This document shows, one piece after another, positions 9,549 through 19,736 of a stretch of 52,673 nucleotides of DNA (within the stretch, counting starts at the first letter, position 1; every line of letters begins with the position of its first letter). The stretch is from Elusimicrobiota bacterium (GTDB lineage Bacteria > Elusimicrobiota > Elusimicrobia > UBA1565 > UBA9628), in assembly GCA_016218575.1 (NCBI GenBank), contig JACRDN010000007.1:1-52673 (forward strand). Reading direction: 5' to 3'. The translations under genes were made by a program, and so were the position numbers. A model generated the notes under the pieces. That model saw nothing but the letters and a program-made list of their open reading frames with translations. It had not been told where the DNA came from and did not search any database.

Positions 9549-10876
9549 TCCAGAAGTTCACGGACATTTTCGACATCGCGGAACTGCGCAAGAAAGTCCT
9601 TTTCACCTTGGGGGCCATCGCGGTTTACCGGGTGGGCGCGGCCATTCCCATCCCCGGAATCAATGGAGACGCATTGAAGGCGATTTTCGACAGCCAGCGG
9701 GGCGGGATCCTGAGCTTCCTCAATATTTTCTCGGGAGGAGCCCTGTCGCGCTTCTCCATTTTCTCAATGGGGGTCATGCCATACATCAACGCCTCCATCA
9801 TCATGAGCCTGCTCCAGGGCGCGCACGTGATCCCGCACTTGGACCGTCTGCATAAGGAGGGCGAACTCGGCCGCCGCAAGCTCAATACCTACACGCGCTA
9901 CCTGACTTTGTTTCTGGCGGCTTTCCAGTCCTTCGGCCTCACCATCGCCATAACCAAGATGCCCACTCCGGGAAACATCCCCGTGGTCTCGAATCCGACC
10001 TGGTCTTTTTACTGCCTGACGGTCCTGACTCTGACCGCGGGCACGATTTTCATCATGTGGCTGGGAGAGCAGGTGACGGAGATGGGCATCGGCAACGGGA
10101 CCTCCCTCATTATTTTCGCCGGCATCGTGGAGCGGATACCGAGTGCCGCCCTCAACCTCATCAAGCTCGTTCAGGCCGAGGAAGTCGGGCTTCTCCAGGC
10201 CCTGGCCTTGGTGGGGCTCCTAATCGCGGTGATCCTGTCCGTCGTCTGGGTCGAGACGGCCCAGAGAAAGATCCCGGTCCAATACGCCAAGCGCGTCGTG
10301 GGCCGCAAGATGTACGGGGGAGCGCAGAGCTATCTCCCCCTCAAGGTGGACCAATCCGGGGTCATCGCCGTGATTTTTGCGGTCTCCCTCCTGGCCGTCC
10401 CGGTGACCATGGTCCAGTTCTTTCCGAGCGCGCCCTTAGCCCAAAAAATCATGGAGTTCTGGGGCCGCGGCAATTGGATATATCAGGTGATCTATGCAGG
10501 GCTCATCATCTTCTTCTGCTACTTCTACAATTCCGTGTCCATCAACCCCATTGACCTGGCCGAGAACATGAAAAAATCCGGGGGCTTCATCCCCGGCTAT
10601 CGCCCCGGCGACTCCACCGCCAAGTATATCGAGTGGGTCTTGGAGCGGATTACCTTGGGAGGGGCGCTGTTCGTGGCCGCGATCGCGGTCATGCCCGATT
10701 GGATGCGCAGCCATTTTAACGTGCCCTTTTTCTTCGGTGGGACCGCCCTCCTGATCGTGGTGGGGGTGGCCTTGGACACCATGGGCCAGCTGGAGGCCCA
10801 GCTCATCATGCGCCACTACGAGGGCTTTTTGAGAAAGGGCCGAATCCGCCAGCGCTGGTTCAACGTGGGGAGCTGA
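9545..10876 (+). CDS. secY: Preprotein translocase subunit SecY
   Basis: A 443-residue SecY, the channel subunit of the Sec translocon. Ten hydrophobic segments are visible. Typical motifs are YRVGAAIPIPGIN (TM1 and after), GGALSRFSIFSMGVMPYINASIIM, the TM5-6 region VQYAKRVVGRKMYGG (C4-type cytosolic loop), and the C-terminal GTALLIVVGVALDTMGQLEAQLIMR with FLRKGRIR. It starts with GTG overlapping the rplO stop. Standard place between rplO and adk. Confidence 0.98.
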   Translation: MIQKFTDIFDIAELRKKVLFTLGAIAVYRVGAAIPIPGINGDALKAIFDSQRGGILSFLNIFSGGALSRFSIFSMGVMPYINASIIMSLLQGAHVIPHLDRLHKEGELGRRKLNTYTRYLTLFLAAFQSFGLTIAITKMPTPGNIPVVSNPTWSFYCLTVLTLTAGTIFIMWLGEQVTEMGIGNGTSLIIFAGIVERIPSAALNLIKLVQAEEVGLLQALALVGLLIAVILSVVWVETAQRKIPVQYAKRVVGRKMYGGAQSYLPLKVDQSGVIAVIFAVSLLAVPVTMVQFFPSAPLAQKIMEFWGRGNWIYQVIYAGLIIFFCYFYNSVSINPIDLAENMKKSGGFIPGYRPGDSTAKYIEWVLERITLGGALFVAAIAVMPDWMRSHFNVPFFFGGTALLIVVGVALDTMGQLEAQLIMRHYEGFLRKGRIRQRWFNVGS

Positions 10877-10877
10877 G

Positions 10878-11531
10878 GTGATAGTGATCCTTCTAGGCGC
10901 CCCCGGTTCCGGCAAGGGAACCCAGTCCAAGGTGTTGAGCGCCAAGTACGGCTTCAGCCATTTGGCCACTGGAGACATTTTCCGCGGAGAGATCGCGGCC
11001 AAGACCCCCCTGGGGCTCAAGGCCGCCGAATACTTGAAGACCGGGAAGCTCGTTCCCGACCAGATCGTGACCGAGATGGTGGCGGGGCGTCTGGAATTCA
11101 ATGGCACTAAATACCTGCTCGACGGCTTTCCGCGGACCTTGGATCAGGCTCAGGCCCTGCATTCCCTCCTCGTGGCCCAAAAGGCGGGCATTGATTTGGT
11201 CCTGCATCTGGACCTCCCCCGGCAGGAGGCCATCAAAAGGCTGACCTCTCGCCGGGTCTGCGGCGGCTGCGGCGAGGTCTACAATCTGCTCTCCCGGCCG
11301 CCAGCGGTAGAAGGCAAATGCGACAAATGCCAGGGCTCCCTAATCCAGCGGGAGGACGATTCCGAGGCCACGGCCAATAAGCGCCTCATGGTTTTCGAGG
11401 ACTTGACCCAGCCCTTGGTGGCTTACTACAAGACGGAGCAGGTTTTCCGCGAGATAGACGCTTCGCGCGTCCCCGAGGCGGTGACAGCCGACATCTGCGG
11501 CGCCATCGACATGACCTTGGCGAAGATCTAA
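10878..11531 (+). CDS. adk: Adenylate kinase (zinc-LID type)
   Basis: A 217-residue adenylate kinase catalysing ATP + AMP = 2 ADP. The P-loop is GAPGSGKGTQ at residues 7-16. HLATGDIFRGEI and LLDGFPRTLDQAQAL are AMP-binding motifs. The LID has four Cys (CGGCGEVYN then CDKCQG), the zinc-binding form. It starts with GTG one base after the secY stop. Confidence 0.97.
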   Translation: MIVILLGAPGSGKGTQSKVLSAKYGFSHLATGDIFRGEIAAKTPLGLKAAEYLKTGKLVPDQIVTEMVAGRLEFNGTKYLLDGFPRTLDQAQALHSLLVAQKAGIDLVLHLDLPRQEAIKRLTSRRVCGGCGEVYNLLSRPPAVEGKCDKCQGSLIQREDDSEATANKRLMVFEDLTQPLVAYYKTEQVFREIDASRVPEAVTADICGAIDMTLAKI

Positions 11532-12302
11532 ATGGGAATGTTTTCGACCAAGACCATAGAGCTCAAAAGTCCTAAAGAAATCTCGGTGATGAGACAAGCG
11601 GGACGGATCGTGGCCCAGATCTTGGCCGTTTTGGCCGAGGCGGCTAAGCCCGGGACCAGCACGCTTGAGCTCGACCGGACGGCGCTCCATGAGCTCGACC
11701 GCCGCAAGGCCAAGCCCGCGTTTTTGGGCTACCATGGATTTCCGGCCTGCCTCTGCGTGTCGATCAACTCGGAGGTGGTGCATGGGATTCCATCGGCCCG
11801 GCGCGTCTTGGCGGAAGGGGATATAGTGGGGCTTGATTTTGGCTGTGTCGTGGACGGTCTTTACGCCGATGCGGCGGTGACGGTCGGCGCGGGAAAGGTC
11901 TCTGCCGCGGCCCAAAAGCTGATGGACGTGACCAGGCAGGCTTTGGAGAAGGGAATCTCCGCCATGGCGCCCGGAGGGCGCCTAGGCGACATTTCGAGCG
12001 CCGTCCAAAGCCATGTGGAGGCGAACGGATTTTCGGTGGTGCGCGATTTCGTCGGCCACGGCATAGGCCGGGCCCTTCACGAGGATCCTCCTGTGCCCAA
12101 TTACGGCAAGGCCGGGACCGGCCCACGCTTGAGCGAGGGGATGGTGCTTGCCATCGAGCCGATGGTCAACGCGGGCGGCCCGGAGGTGGAGACGTTGAGC
12201 GACGGCTGGACGGCGGTGGCCAAGGATGGAAGTCTTTCAGCCCATTTCGAGCATACGGTGGCCTTGACGGCGAACGGACCGGAGGTGCTGACAGTTGCCT
12301 AA
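11532..12302 (+). CDS. map: Methionine aminopeptidase, type I
   Basis: A 256-residue MetAP that removes N-terminal Met from nascent proteins. The five metal ligands are recognisable: Asp in [10 protein letters not shown] and [10 protein letters not shown], His in [13 protein letters not shown], Glu in LAIEPMVN, and Glu in FEHTVALT. The substrate His is in [14 protein letters not shown]. It follows adk with no gap. The end overlaps infA. Confidence 0.97.
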   Translation: MGMFSTKTIELKSPKEISVMRQAGRIVAQILAVLAEAAKPGTSTLELDRTALHELDRRKAKPAFLGYHGFPACLCVSINSEVVHGIPSARRVLAEGDIVGLDFGCVVDGLYADAAVTVGAGKVSAAAQKLMDVTRQALEKGISAMAPGGRLGDISSAVQSHVEANGFSVVRDFVGHGIGRALHEDPPVPNYGKAGTGPRLSEGMVLAIEPMVNAGGPEVETLSDGWTAVAKDGSLSAHFEHTVALTANGPEVLTVA

Positions 12303-12510
12303 AGACGACAAAATCGAAGTGGAAGGGAGCATCGTGGAGGCCTTGCCCAACGCGATGTTCCGAGTTGAGATTCCGCCGGGGCGCATCGTGCTGGCCCATA
12401 TCTCGGGCAAGATGCGCATGCATTACATAAAAATTCTGCCCGGCGACAAGGTAAGACTGGAGCTGTCTCCGTACGACCTTACCCGGGGCCGGATCATCTT
12501 TAGGGAGTGA
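12295..12510 (+). CDS. infA: Translation initiation factor IF-1
   Basis: A 71-residue IF-1, a single S1-like OB domain that occupies the 30S A site during initiation. It reads [21 protein letters not shown] and [32 protein letters not shown]. The start is TTG at 12295, inside the end of map, with a strong GGAGGTG at 12280-12286. It is the only sensible start, since the next Met is mid-domain. Confidence 0.97.
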   Translation: MPKDDKIEVEGSIVEALPNAMFRVEIPPGRIVLAHISGKMRMHYIKILPGDKVRLELSPYDLTRGRIIFRE

Positions 12511-12512
12511 TC

Positions 12513-12626
12513 ATGAAAGTCAGAGCGAGCGTAAAGCCGATTTGCCAGAAGTGCAAGATAGTCAAGCGCAGCCGGGTGGTGCGCGTATTGTGCACAAACC
12601 CCAAGCATAAACAAAGGCAAGGATAA
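12513..12626 (+). CDS. rpmJ: 50S ribosomal protein L36
   Basis: A 37-residue protein ([19 protein letters not shown] then [13 protein letters not shown]). CxxC with the later Cys and His forms the zinc site of C+ L36. The length and sequence are standard. It lies two bases after infA and twenty before rpsM, the usual position. Confidence 0.97.
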   Translation: MKVRASVKPICQKCKIVKRSRVVRVLCTNPKHKQRQG

Positions 12627-12645
12627 GGGAACCAGGAGAGGAACA

Positions 12646-13035
12646 ATGGCACGCGTAGCGGGAGTGGATTTACCCAAGAACAAGCGCATAGACGTGGCGC
12701 TGAGATACGTCTACGGCCTCGGCAAGGCGAACTCCGCCGAGGTCCTGCAAAAGCTCAACGGAGCGGTCAAGCCCGAGACTCGGGTGAGGGAGCTGACCGA
12801 AAACCAGGTGGGCTTGCTGAACAATTTAATCACCAAGGAATACAAGGTTGAGGGAGAGCTGCGCCGGGAGCTGCAGGGGAACCTCCAGCGCCTCTACGAG
12901 ACCAATTCCTATCGAGGTTCTCGCCATCGCAAGAGTTTGCCTGTGCGAGGGCAGCGCACCAAGACCAATGCCCGCACCCGCCGCGGCCGCCGCAAGACGG
13001 TCGGCGCCGGCAAGGCGGAAAAGGCTGCGGCATAA
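12646..13035 (+). CDS. rpsM: 30S ribosomal protein S13
   Basis: A 129-residue S13 starting MARVAGVDLPKNKRIDVALRYVYG, ending in the basic tail RGSRHRKSLPVRGQRTKTNARTRRG that reaches P-site tRNA, then a short Ala/Lys extension. First gene of the alpha block, preceded by AGGAG at 12633-12637. Confidence 0.98.
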   Translation: MARVAGVDLPKNKRIDVALRYVYGLGKANSAEVLQKLNGAVKPETRVRELTENQVGLLNNLITKEYKVEGELRRELQGNLQRLYETNSYRGSRHRKSLPVRGQRTKTNARTRRGRRKTVGAGKAEKAAA

Positions 13036-13055
13036 TCGCACCGGGAGAATAGTTC

Positions 13056-13475
13056 ATGGCTGACGAGAAAACAGCGGCGGCGGGACCTAAGGCTCAAGCC
13101 CAAAGTCCCAAGAGGAAGAACTGGAAGTCCTTGACCTTCGCCAAGGTCTATATCCAGTGTTCGTTCAACAATACCATCGTTTCCCTGACGGACGAGCGCG
13201 GGGACGTGCTGGCTTGGGCTTCGGCCGGGGGCAGCGGGTTCCGCGGCACCAAGAAGGGCACCCCCTTCGCGGCCGGAGTGACGGCTGGGAAGGTGTCCAA
13301 GCGCGCCATAGAGCTTGGAGTCAAGCAGGTGGCCGTCTACGTCAAGGGGCCCGGGCCGGGGCGCGAAACCGCCGTCCGCTCGCTTGGCAATTCCGGCCTC
13401 ATGATCGTCAGCCTCAAGGACGTCACGCCGCTGCCCCACAACGGCTGCCGCCCGCCGAAAGCCAGGAGAGTCTAA
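13056..13475 (+). CDS. rpsK: 30S ribosomal protein S11
   Basis: A 139-residue S11. The first ~22 residues are a charged extension. The core contains [27 protein letters not shown], then [17 protein letters not shown] and [16 protein letters not shown], the usual C-terminus. S11 sits in the 30S platform. Confidence 0.98.
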   Translation: MADEKTAAAGPKAQAQSPKRKNWKSLTFAKVYIQCSFNNTIVSLTDERGDVLAWASAGGSGFRGTKKGTPFAAGVTAGKVSKRAIELGVKQVAVYVKGPGPGRETAVRSLGNSGLMIVSLKDVTPLPHNGCRPPKARRV

Positions 13476-13478
13476 TTT

Positions 13479-14105
13479 ATGTCCAGATACATCGAGTCGG
13501 TCTGCAAGCTGTGCCGCCGGGAACAGACGAAGCTGTTTCTCAAGGGGGACAAGTGCTACACCAAGTGCGTCTTGGAGAAGAGGCCCACGACCCCTGGAAT
13601 GGCCAAGCCCCAGAGGGGCAAGCCGTCGGCCTACGCCATCCGATTGCGCGAGAAGCAGAAGCTGCGGCGCATGATCTCCGTCAATGAGAAGCCCTTCCAA
13701 AGGCTGGTGGCGGCGGCGTCCAAGAGCCACGAGGCCTCCGGGGATCATCTCCTGCGCTCCCTGGAGATGCGCTTGGACAATATCATCCGGCGCATGGGGG
13801 TGGCCACTTCCCTCAACACCGCGCGTCAGCTCGTCCTGCACAACCACATCAAGGTGGCGGGCCGGGTCGTCAACATTCCCTCCTACAACGTAAGGGCCGG
13901 GGAGACAGTGAGTCTGAGCCCCAAACTCAAGGAGAACGTGGGAGTCAAGCTCAGCCTCGACACGGCCAAGCGGCTCAACAACAGGCCGGCTTTCCTGGAG
14001 TTCAACGAGGCTGATTTTTCCGCGAAGGTGCTGAGAAACCCCGAGCGCGCGGAAATGTCATTCCCCGTGACCGAGCAGCTGATCATCGAGTACTATTCGA
14101 AATAA
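13479..14105 (+). CDS. rpsD: 30S ribosomal protein S4 (zinc form)
   Basis: A 208-residue S4. The N-terminus has four Cys (CKLCRRE then KCYTKC) as in zinc-binding S4. The S4 RNA-binding domain is RLDNIIRRMGVATSLNTARQ followed by LHNHIKVAGRVVNIPSY (about residues 97-140). S4 nucleates 30S assembly and in E. coli represses the alpha operon; no pseudoknot operator was recognised. Confidence 0.97.
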   Translation: MSRYIESVCKLCRREQTKLFLKGDKCYTKCVLEKRPTTPGMAKPQRGKPSAYAIRLREKQKLRRMISVNEKPFQRLVAAASKSHEASGDHLLRSLEMRLDNIIRRMGVATSLNTARQLVLHNHIKVAGRVVNIPSYNVRAGETVSLSPKLKENVGVKLSLDTAKRLNNRPAFLEFNEADFSAKVLRNPERAEMSFPVTEQLIIEYYSK

Positions 14106-14129
14106 AACCTGGAGAGGGCGATAATAGCT

Positions 14130-15131
14130 ATGGCTTATAAAGAACTGATCCTGCCGCAGAAGCTGAGCGTCGACGAGAAGACGATGTCCGAGAATTACGC
14201 CAAGTTCGTGGCCGAGCCTTACGAGCGCGGCTACGGCCATACCGTGGGCAACGCCTTGCGCCGAGTGCTCTTGTCGAGCTTGGAGGGCGCGGCGGTGACC
14301 GCCGTGCGCATCGAGAAAGCCCAGCACGAGTACGCCACCATCCCAGGGGTCAGGGAAGACGTGATGAACATTCTGCTCAACCTCAAGAAGCTCCGGCTCA
14401 AGATTTTCTCTAATGGGCCAGAGACTATTTTCCTGACCGCGAGCAAGGAAGGGCCGGTCACGGCCGCCGCGATCCAGGAGAACTCCAACGTCGAAGTGGT
14501 GAACTCCGACCTCGTGATCGCCCATATGGAGGCCGGCGGCAAGCTTGACATGGAGATCGAGATCTCCAAGGGCCGAGGCTACGCCTCCGCCGAAGACTTG
14601 AGGGCGCAGAGCCATTGGCCGGCGGGATTCCTCCCGGTCGACGCCCTGTTCTCTCCGGTGCTCAAGGTCCACTATGACGTCGAAAACGCCCGCGTGGGGC
14701 AGGTCACGGACTACGACCGCTTGATCCTCGAGATTTGGACCGATGGTTCGTTGAACCCGGCCGAGGCCCTGATCCAATCCTCGAAGCTCTTAAGGGAGTC
14801 TCTCAACATCTTCATTCCCGAGGAGGAGGCCGCGCCGCAGGAAGGCGCCTACGGAGATGGGGAGGGCGCTGCCGCTGGGGATGGGGGCTCGCTTGACGTG
14901 AAGCTTAAGGAGATACTTTCCCAGCCCATCGAGATGATCGAGCTCTCCTCCCGAGCCTCGAATTGTCTCAAGGTCGCGCGCATCAAGACCATCGGAGAGC
15001 TCGTCTCCAAGCGCGACGAGGAGCTCCTGGCCGTCAAGAATTTCGGCAAGAAATCCCTCGATGAGATCAAGGACCGGCTCAAGGACATGGGCTTGTCCCT
15101 GGGCATGCAACTCGGGGAGAAGGTCGCTTAA
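14130..15131 (+). CDS. rpoA: RNA polymerase alpha subunit
   Basis: A 333-residue RpoA. The N-terminal dimerisation domain contains FVAEPYERGYGHTVGNALRRVLLSS, the classic alpha-NTD motif. A Gly/Ala/Asp linker (about residues 235-255) joins it to the C-terminal domain with IEMIELSSRASNCLKVARI and VKNFGKKSLDEIKDRLKDMGL, which binds UP elements and activators. The gene keeps the rpsD-rpoA-rplQ order. Confidence 0.98.
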   Translation: MAYKELILPQKLSVDEKTMSENYAKFVAEPYERGYGHTVGNALRRVLLSSLEGAAVTAVRIEKAQHEYATIPGVREDVMNILLNLKKLRLKIFSNGPETIFLTASKEGPVTAAAIQENSNVEVVNSDLVIAHMEAGGKLDMEIEISKGRGYASAEDLRAQSHWPAGFLPVDALFSPVLKVHYDVENARVGQVTDYDRLILEIWTDGSLNPAEALIQSSKLLRESLNIFIPEEEAAPQEGAYGDGEGAAAGDGGSLDVKLKEILSQPIEMIELSSRASNCLKVARIKTIGELVSKRDEELLAVKNFGKKSLDEIKDRLKDMGLSLGMQLGEKVA

Positions 15132-15181
15132 AAAGATTGAAAAGGCATTGTCTAAATGTGTTTAATGAGGTGTAAGCGGTT

Positions 15182-15526
15182 ATGGTAAAGCAATTGGGCG
15201 GACGCAAGCTGGGAGTCACCAGCTCCCATCGTAAATTTTTGCTCAGGAACATGGCCACGAGCCTATTCCTGCACGAAAAAGTCGAGACGACCTTGGCCAA
15301 GGCCAAGGAGCTCAGGCCCTACGCGGAGCGGATCATCACTTCCGCCAAGAGGGGCAAGCACTACCTGGTGCGCCGCCAGATACAGGATAAGATGGTCTAC
15401 AAGAAGCTCTTCGAGGTGCTGGCCCCCCGCTACGCTCAGCGCCCCGGAGGCTACACCCGCGTCCTTCGCCTGGCCCCCAGGTCCGGAGACAACGCGACCC
15501 GGGGACTCGTGTCTTTGGTCTCTTGA
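15182..15526 (+). CDS. rplQ: 50S ribosomal protein L17
   Basis: A 114-residue L17: [34 protein letters not shown] and [18 protein letters not shown] are diagnostic. It follows rpoA after a 50-base A/T-rich spacer containing GAGGTG (15167-15172) as ribosome binding site. Its TGA overlaps the mreB ATG by one base, which links the ribosomal cluster to cell-shape genes. Confidence 0.97.
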   Translation: MVKQLGGRKLGVTSSHRKFLLRNMATSLFLHEKVETTLAKAKELRPYAERIITSAKRGKHYLVRRQIQDKMVYKKLFEVLAPRYAQRPGGYTRVLRLAPRSGDNATRGLVSLVS

Positions 15527-16578
15527 TGTTCGATTTCCTCTTCAGCCTGTTCTCCAACGACATGGGCATTGACCTTGGAACGGCCAATACCCTTGTCTAC
15601 GTGAAGAACCAGGGAATCGTCCTGCGCGAGCCTTCCGTGGTCGCGATAGATCGGGAGAGCCGCCGAGTCTTGGCCATCGGAGCCGAGGCCAAGAGAATGC
15701 TGGGCCGCACCCCGTCATCCATCATCGCCGTGCGCCCCTTAAAGAACGGAGTCATCGCCGACTTCGAGGTGACGCAGGAGATGATCAAGTATTTCATCCG
15801 CAAGGTGCACAATCGGCGCTCCCTTCTCCATCCCCGCATCGTGATCGGCATCCCCTCTGGAATCACCGAGGTGGAGCGCCGCGCGGTCCAGGAGTCGGCA
15901 GAGCAGGCCGGAGCTCGCGAGGTGTACCTCATCGAGGAGCCCATGGCCGCCGCCATAGGGGCGGACCTGCCCATCTCAGAGCCCCACGCCAACTTCATCG
16001 TGGACATCGGCGGGGGAACCACGGAGGCCGCCGTGATATCCCTGGGCGGGCTCGTGGTCTCCAAGTCCATCGACATCGCCGGAGACGAGATGGATGAGGC
16101 GGTCATGATGCACTTCCGTCGCAAGTACAATCTTTTGATCGGCGAGACGACCGCCGAGGACGTCAAGATTCAAATCGGTTCCGTCTTCCCCTTGAAGGAG
16201 GAGAAGACGATGGAAGTCAAAGGCCGGGATCAAGCCACCGGCCTGCCCAAAACAGTGCTGATCACATCCGAGGAAATCCGCCAGGCTCTGATGGAGCCGG
16301 TGCAGTTGATCCTGGACGTGATCAAGAATACGCTGGAGGAGACTCCGGCCGAGTTGGCTGCGGATTTGGTGGACCGCGGAATCATGTTGGCGGGGGGAGG
16401 CTCGCTCCTTCGGGGGCTGCCGGACCTCATCCGCCAAGAGACGGAGCTTCCGGTGCACCGCTCCGCGGATCCTTTGAGTTGCGTGGCGATGGGGACAGGC
16501 AAATTCCTAGAGGAGCTCGATCATATCATGGATCGCCGCCCGGATTTTGTCACCTCCTACCGCTATCGCGGCTCTTAA
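15526..16578 (+). CDS. mreB: Rod shape-determining protein MreB
   Basis: A 350-residue bacterial actin from the ATG at 15526. It polymerises under the inner membrane and guides the elongasome. Phosphate-1 loop [20 protein letters not shown], phosphate-2 [19 protein letters not shown], and adenosine motif [16 protein letters not shown] are all intact. The N-terminus MFDFLFSLF is an amphipathic, hydrophobic stretch that could bind membrane. First of mreBCD-mrdA-rodA. Confidence 0.98.
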   Translation: MFDFLFSLFSNDMGIDLGTANTLVYVKNQGIVLREPSVVAIDRESRRVLAIGAEAKRMLGRTPSSIIAVRPLKNGVIADFEVTQEMIKYFIRKVHNRRSLLHPRIVIGIPSGITEVERRAVQESAEQAGAREVYLIEEPMAAAIGADLPISEPHANFIVDIGGGTTEAAVISLGGLVVSKSIDIAGDEMDEAVMMHFRRKYNLLIGETTAEDVKIQIGSVFPLKEEKTMEVKGRDQATGLPKTVLITSEEIRQALMEPVQLILDVIKNTLEETPAELAADLVDRGIMLAGGGSLLRGLPDLIRQETELPVHRSADPLSCVAMGTGKFLEELDHIMDRRPDFVTSYRYRGS

Positions 16579-16627
16579 CGCGCCGTTTCTTCCCCAGCCC
16601 GCTCCTAACTAAATTAGCTGGTCGCCC

Positions 16628-17455
16628 ATGCAGCGCGAAGCGCGAATCGCAAACTACTTTTTAGCCGTTTTCGGCATTATTTCCCTGACTCTGCTTTCCC
16701 TGCCCTTGTCGGGCCCGGTCCGGGTTTTTAAGGCCTGTCTCGTCTATTTGTCGGATCCGGCGGCCTACCGGGGAGCCAAGGGGGTCGAGAAAATCGCCGA
16801 TGTTCCCGACCGCATCCGCGGGCTCTTGGCCGCCGACATAGAAAACCGCCTCATGCGCGAGGAGGTCAAGGAGGCCTCCTGGGCCCGGGCCGAGGCCCAG
16901 GCCTTGAAGGCGGAGAACGAGCGCCTGAGGGCCGTCTTGGGCCTCAAGGCTTCCCCCGGATACACCTCCATTTGGGCGCGCGTCCTGGAGCGCGACCCCC
17001 TGCATTGGTACCACAGCTTCATGGTGGACGCCGGGCAAAAGGACGGTCTCGCCCTCAATGCCCCGGTTTTGGGAAAAGGAGCCGAGGGCCTCTCCGTGAT
17101 CGGCCGAGTGGTGGAGGTTCGGCCGCGCTCCTCCTTGGTCCTTCTCGTGACAGACGAGCTCTCCTCGGTGGCCGCGCATCTCTCCTCGAGCACGGTCGAG
17201 GGCTTGGCGCAGGGCCAGGGGGGGGCCAGGCTCATCATGAACTATCTTTCCGAGGACGCTTCGCTCACCTTGGGGGACTTGGCCTACACCTCAGCCACCA
17301 GCGCCACGTTCCCGCCAGGCATCTTGATCGGCCGGGTGGCCCGGGTCTTCCCGCGGGATCCATTTCTCACTTTCCAGTCCGTGGAGATATCCCCGGCCTT
17401 GGACAGCGGAAGGCTCAGTGAGGTGTTGATTCTCAAAAGGCAGGGCTCCCCATGA
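16628..17455 (+). CDS. mreC: Rod shape-determining protein MreC
   Basis: A 275-residue MreC. A single N-terminal transmembrane segment (about residues 7-25, FLAVFGIISLTLLSLPLSG) is followed by a coiled coil (AEAQALKAENERLRAVLGL, about residues 82-102) and the periplasmic beta domains containing DGLALNAPVLG, GLSVIGRVVEV and SVEISPALD. MreC scaffolds the elongasome in the periplasm. It overlaps mreD by four bases. Confidence 0.95.
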   Translation: MQREARIANYFLAVFGIISLTLLSLPLSGPVRVFKACLVYLSDPAAYRGAKGVEKIADVPDRIRGLLAADIENRLMREEVKEASWARAEAQALKAENERLRAVLGLKASPGYTSIWARVLERDPLHWYHSFMVDAGQKDGLALNAPVLGKGAEGLSVIGRVVEVRPRSSLVLLVTDELSSVAAHLSSSTVEGLAQGQGGARLIMNYLSEDASLTLGDLAYTSATSATFPPGILIGRVARVFPRDPFLTFQSVEISPALDSGRLSEVLILKRQGSP

Positions 17456-17925
17456 GCTACATCCTGCTATTTTTCTCCGCCATGGCCGCGCAATGGCTTT
17501 GGAGCAGTCAATTCGCCTTTTGGGGGTTGGCTCCCCAGCTTCTCCTGGTGCTTACCGCCCTGGTGGCCGCCTACCGCGGCCCGATCCTGGCCATGTGCCT
17601 GGGTTTCTTCTGGGGGTTGTTCTTGGACGTCTCGAGCCCCCATCTTTTCGGAGCCAACGCTTTGGCCCTCACCATGGTGGGCTACGGGACCGGTTCGGTG
17701 CGCCGGCAGATCGACGTGACCGGAGCGGGTTCCTTGAGCGCGGTCGTATTCCTGATGACATGGGCCTATTTTCTGCTCCTGGGGGTTCTGGGGCTTGTTT
17801 TCATGGAAGGCTTTCTATGGATCGGCTGGCCCTCGTTCTTGGCCTGCCCTTTTTATAACGTGATTCTGGTATGGGTCGTTGCCGTTGCTCCTCCTTTTAT
17901 TTTTTTAGGAAAAAGTAGAAATTAG
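17452..17925 (+). CDS. mreD: Rod shape-determining protein MreD
   Basis: A 157-residue polytopic membrane protein, five or six hydrophobic segments, matching MreD in size, place and the stretch GLFLDVSSPHLFGANALALTMVGYGTG. MreD is the membrane partner of MreC. Sequence conservation in the family is weak, so context carries much of the weight. Confidence 0.9.
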   Translation: MSYILLFFSAMAAQWLWSSQFAFWGLAPQLLLVLTALVAAYRGPILAMCLGFFWGLFLDVSSPHLFGANALALTMVGYGTGSVRRQIDVTGAGSLSAVVFLMTWAYFLLLGVLGLVFMEGFLWIGWPSFLACPFYNVILVWVVAVAPPFIFLGKSRN

Positions 17926-17945
17926 CATCTGACACCGGCTCTTAC

Positions 17946-19736
17946 ATGAATCATCAAAGGCTTTTTAATCGCCTCAACATGCTCTGGTTTTTCATCTATA
18001 TGGGCGGCGCCATCTTGGGCGCAAGGCTCTTCCAGCTTCAGATCATCCAGAACGTGGAGTATCAGCGCGCGGCCGAGCGCAACCGCAGCCAGATCATTTA
18101 CAAGACCGCGCCCCGCGGACGCCTATACGACCGCAAGGGCGCGGTCCTGGCTACCAATCGCCCGGCTTTTTCCCTCATCTACCTGCCGCCTGGCCGCGGC
18201 CAGGAGCGGTCGGATTTGAAGTCGTTGGCTTCGGCCCTGTCCCAGCAGCTCCACAAGGACCCCGATGATCTTCTGGAAAACCTGGAGCAGGCCGTGCGCG
18301 AGGAGACGGCGATCCGGCTGGCCGAGAACCTGCCCATGGAGACGATGTTCAGGCTCTCGGAGCTTAAGACCGTCTACCCGGGCGTGGAGCTCATCGTGGA
18401 GGCCCGGCGCTATTATCCCTTCGGACGCTTCGCCAGCCACCTCGTCGGCTACATGGGCAAGATGGATCAACGCAGCTGGAAGGACTTGAAGAACAAGGGC
18501 TACCGCATAGACTCCAGGGTGGGAAAAATGGGGGTGGAGAGGATGTTCGAGGCGGAGCTCCGCGGGCAGGACGGAGGCATCCGCATGGAAGTGGACGCCC
18601 AAGGCCGTCTCAAGAGGATCTTGGAGAAAATTTCCTGGGAGCCGGGCAGCAACATCACGCTGACCTTGGACGCGGCCATGCAGAAGGCGGCCGACGAGGG
18701 CTTGCGCAAAAGCCCGACCGGGCGCGGGGCCGTGGTGGCCCTGGATCCCTCGACCGGCGCCATCCTGGCGCTGGCCTCCTCGCCCGACTTCGATCCCAAC
18801 GCTCTTCTTTCCACCAACCCCCAGGAGGTCAAGCGGACCATCGAGGACCTTCCGGAGTTCAACCACGCCATCGCGGGAGTCTACCCTCCGGGTTCTGCCT
18901 TCAAGCTCGTGGTGGGGGCTGCGGGCTTGAACGAGGGCAAGTTCAGCACCCGTGAAACGGTTTTCTGCCCGGGCTATTTCGAGCTGGGCCGCAGGATATT
19001 CCTCTGCTGGGATCATAAAGGGCACAAGACCGTGTCCTGGAGCATGGGATTGGCCAGATCTTGCAACATCTATTTCAATCGCATGGGGCTTAAGACCGGG
19101 GGCGAGGCCATCGAGCGCTATTCCAAGCTCTTCGGCTTCGGGGCAAAGACCAACATCGCTCTGCCCGGCGAGCGCTCAGGACACCTTTTCGGCCCCGAGG
19201 CCCGCGCCTTGAGCCGCCACCCCTGGTACGATGGGGACACCGTGAACCTCTCGATCGGCCAGGGCGAGCTCCTCGTGACCCCCATTCAGCTCGCGGTTTT
19301 CGCCGCGGCTTTGGCCAACCGAGGGACTCTTTGGCGGCCGTACTACACGGCCCGCATCTCCTATGCCGACGGCCAGCCGGACTACGTCACCAAGCCAGAG
19401 CGCTTGGGCGCGGTGGCCCTCAAGGAATCGGTTTGGCGTGACCTTCATGAGGCCATGCAGCTCGTGGTTTCCTCCGGCACGGCCCGGGGCACTGGCATCT
19501 CCGGTCTCGACATCCTCGGCAAGACCGGGACCGCGCAGAACCCCGGCGGGAATGATCACGCCTGGTTCATCGCCTTCGCCGGACCCCAGGGCCAGACCCC
19601 TGGCGTGGCCCTGGCCGTCCTGGTTGAGAATGGGGGGCACGGAGCCTCGGTCGCGGCCCCCATCGCCCGCAATATTTTCCTGGCGGCATACGGCGACAAG
19701 CCCCAGCCTCCCGGAGGAGCGGCGCATGCCAATTAA
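17946..19736 (+). CDS. mrdA: Penicillin-binding protein 2 (elongasome transpeptidase)
   Basis: A 596-residue class B PBP. One N-terminal transmembrane helix (about residues 11-29) is followed by the dimerisation domain (APRGRLYDRKGAVLATNRP). The transpeptidase motifs are SAFK (Ser317, Lys320), SCN (372-374) and KTGTAQ (526-531). It cross-links peptidoglycan during elongation with RodA. A Pro/Gly/Ala tail ends the protein, and the gene overlaps rodA by 11 bases. Confidence 0.97.
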   Translation: MNHQRLFNRLNMLWFFIYMGGAILGARLFQLQIIQNVEYQRAAERNRSQIIYKTAPRGRLYDRKGAVLATNRPAFSLIYLPPGRGQERSDLKSLASALSQQLHKDPDDLLENLEQAVREETAIRLAENLPMETMFRLSELKTVYPGVELIVEARRYYPFGRFASHLVGYMGKMDQRSWKDLKNKGYRIDSRVGKMGVERMFEAELRGQDGGIRMEVDAQGRLKRILEKISWEPGSNITLTLDAAMQKAADEGLRKSPTGRGAVVALDPSTGAILALASSPDFDPNALLSTNPQEVKRTIEDLPEFNHAIAGVYPPGSAFKLVVGAAGLNEGKFSTRETVFCPGYFELGRRIFLCWDHKGHKTVSWSMGLARSCNIYFNRMGLKTGGEAIERYSKLFGFGAKTNIALPGERSGHLFGPEARALSRHPWYDGDTVNLSIGQGELLVTPIQLAVFAAALANRGTLWRPYYTARISYADGQPDYVTKPERLGAVALKESVWRDLHEAMQLVVSSGTARGTGISGLDILGKTGTAQNPGGNDHAWFIAFAGPQGQTPGVALAVLVENGGHGASVAAPIARNIFLAAYGDKPQPPGGAAHAN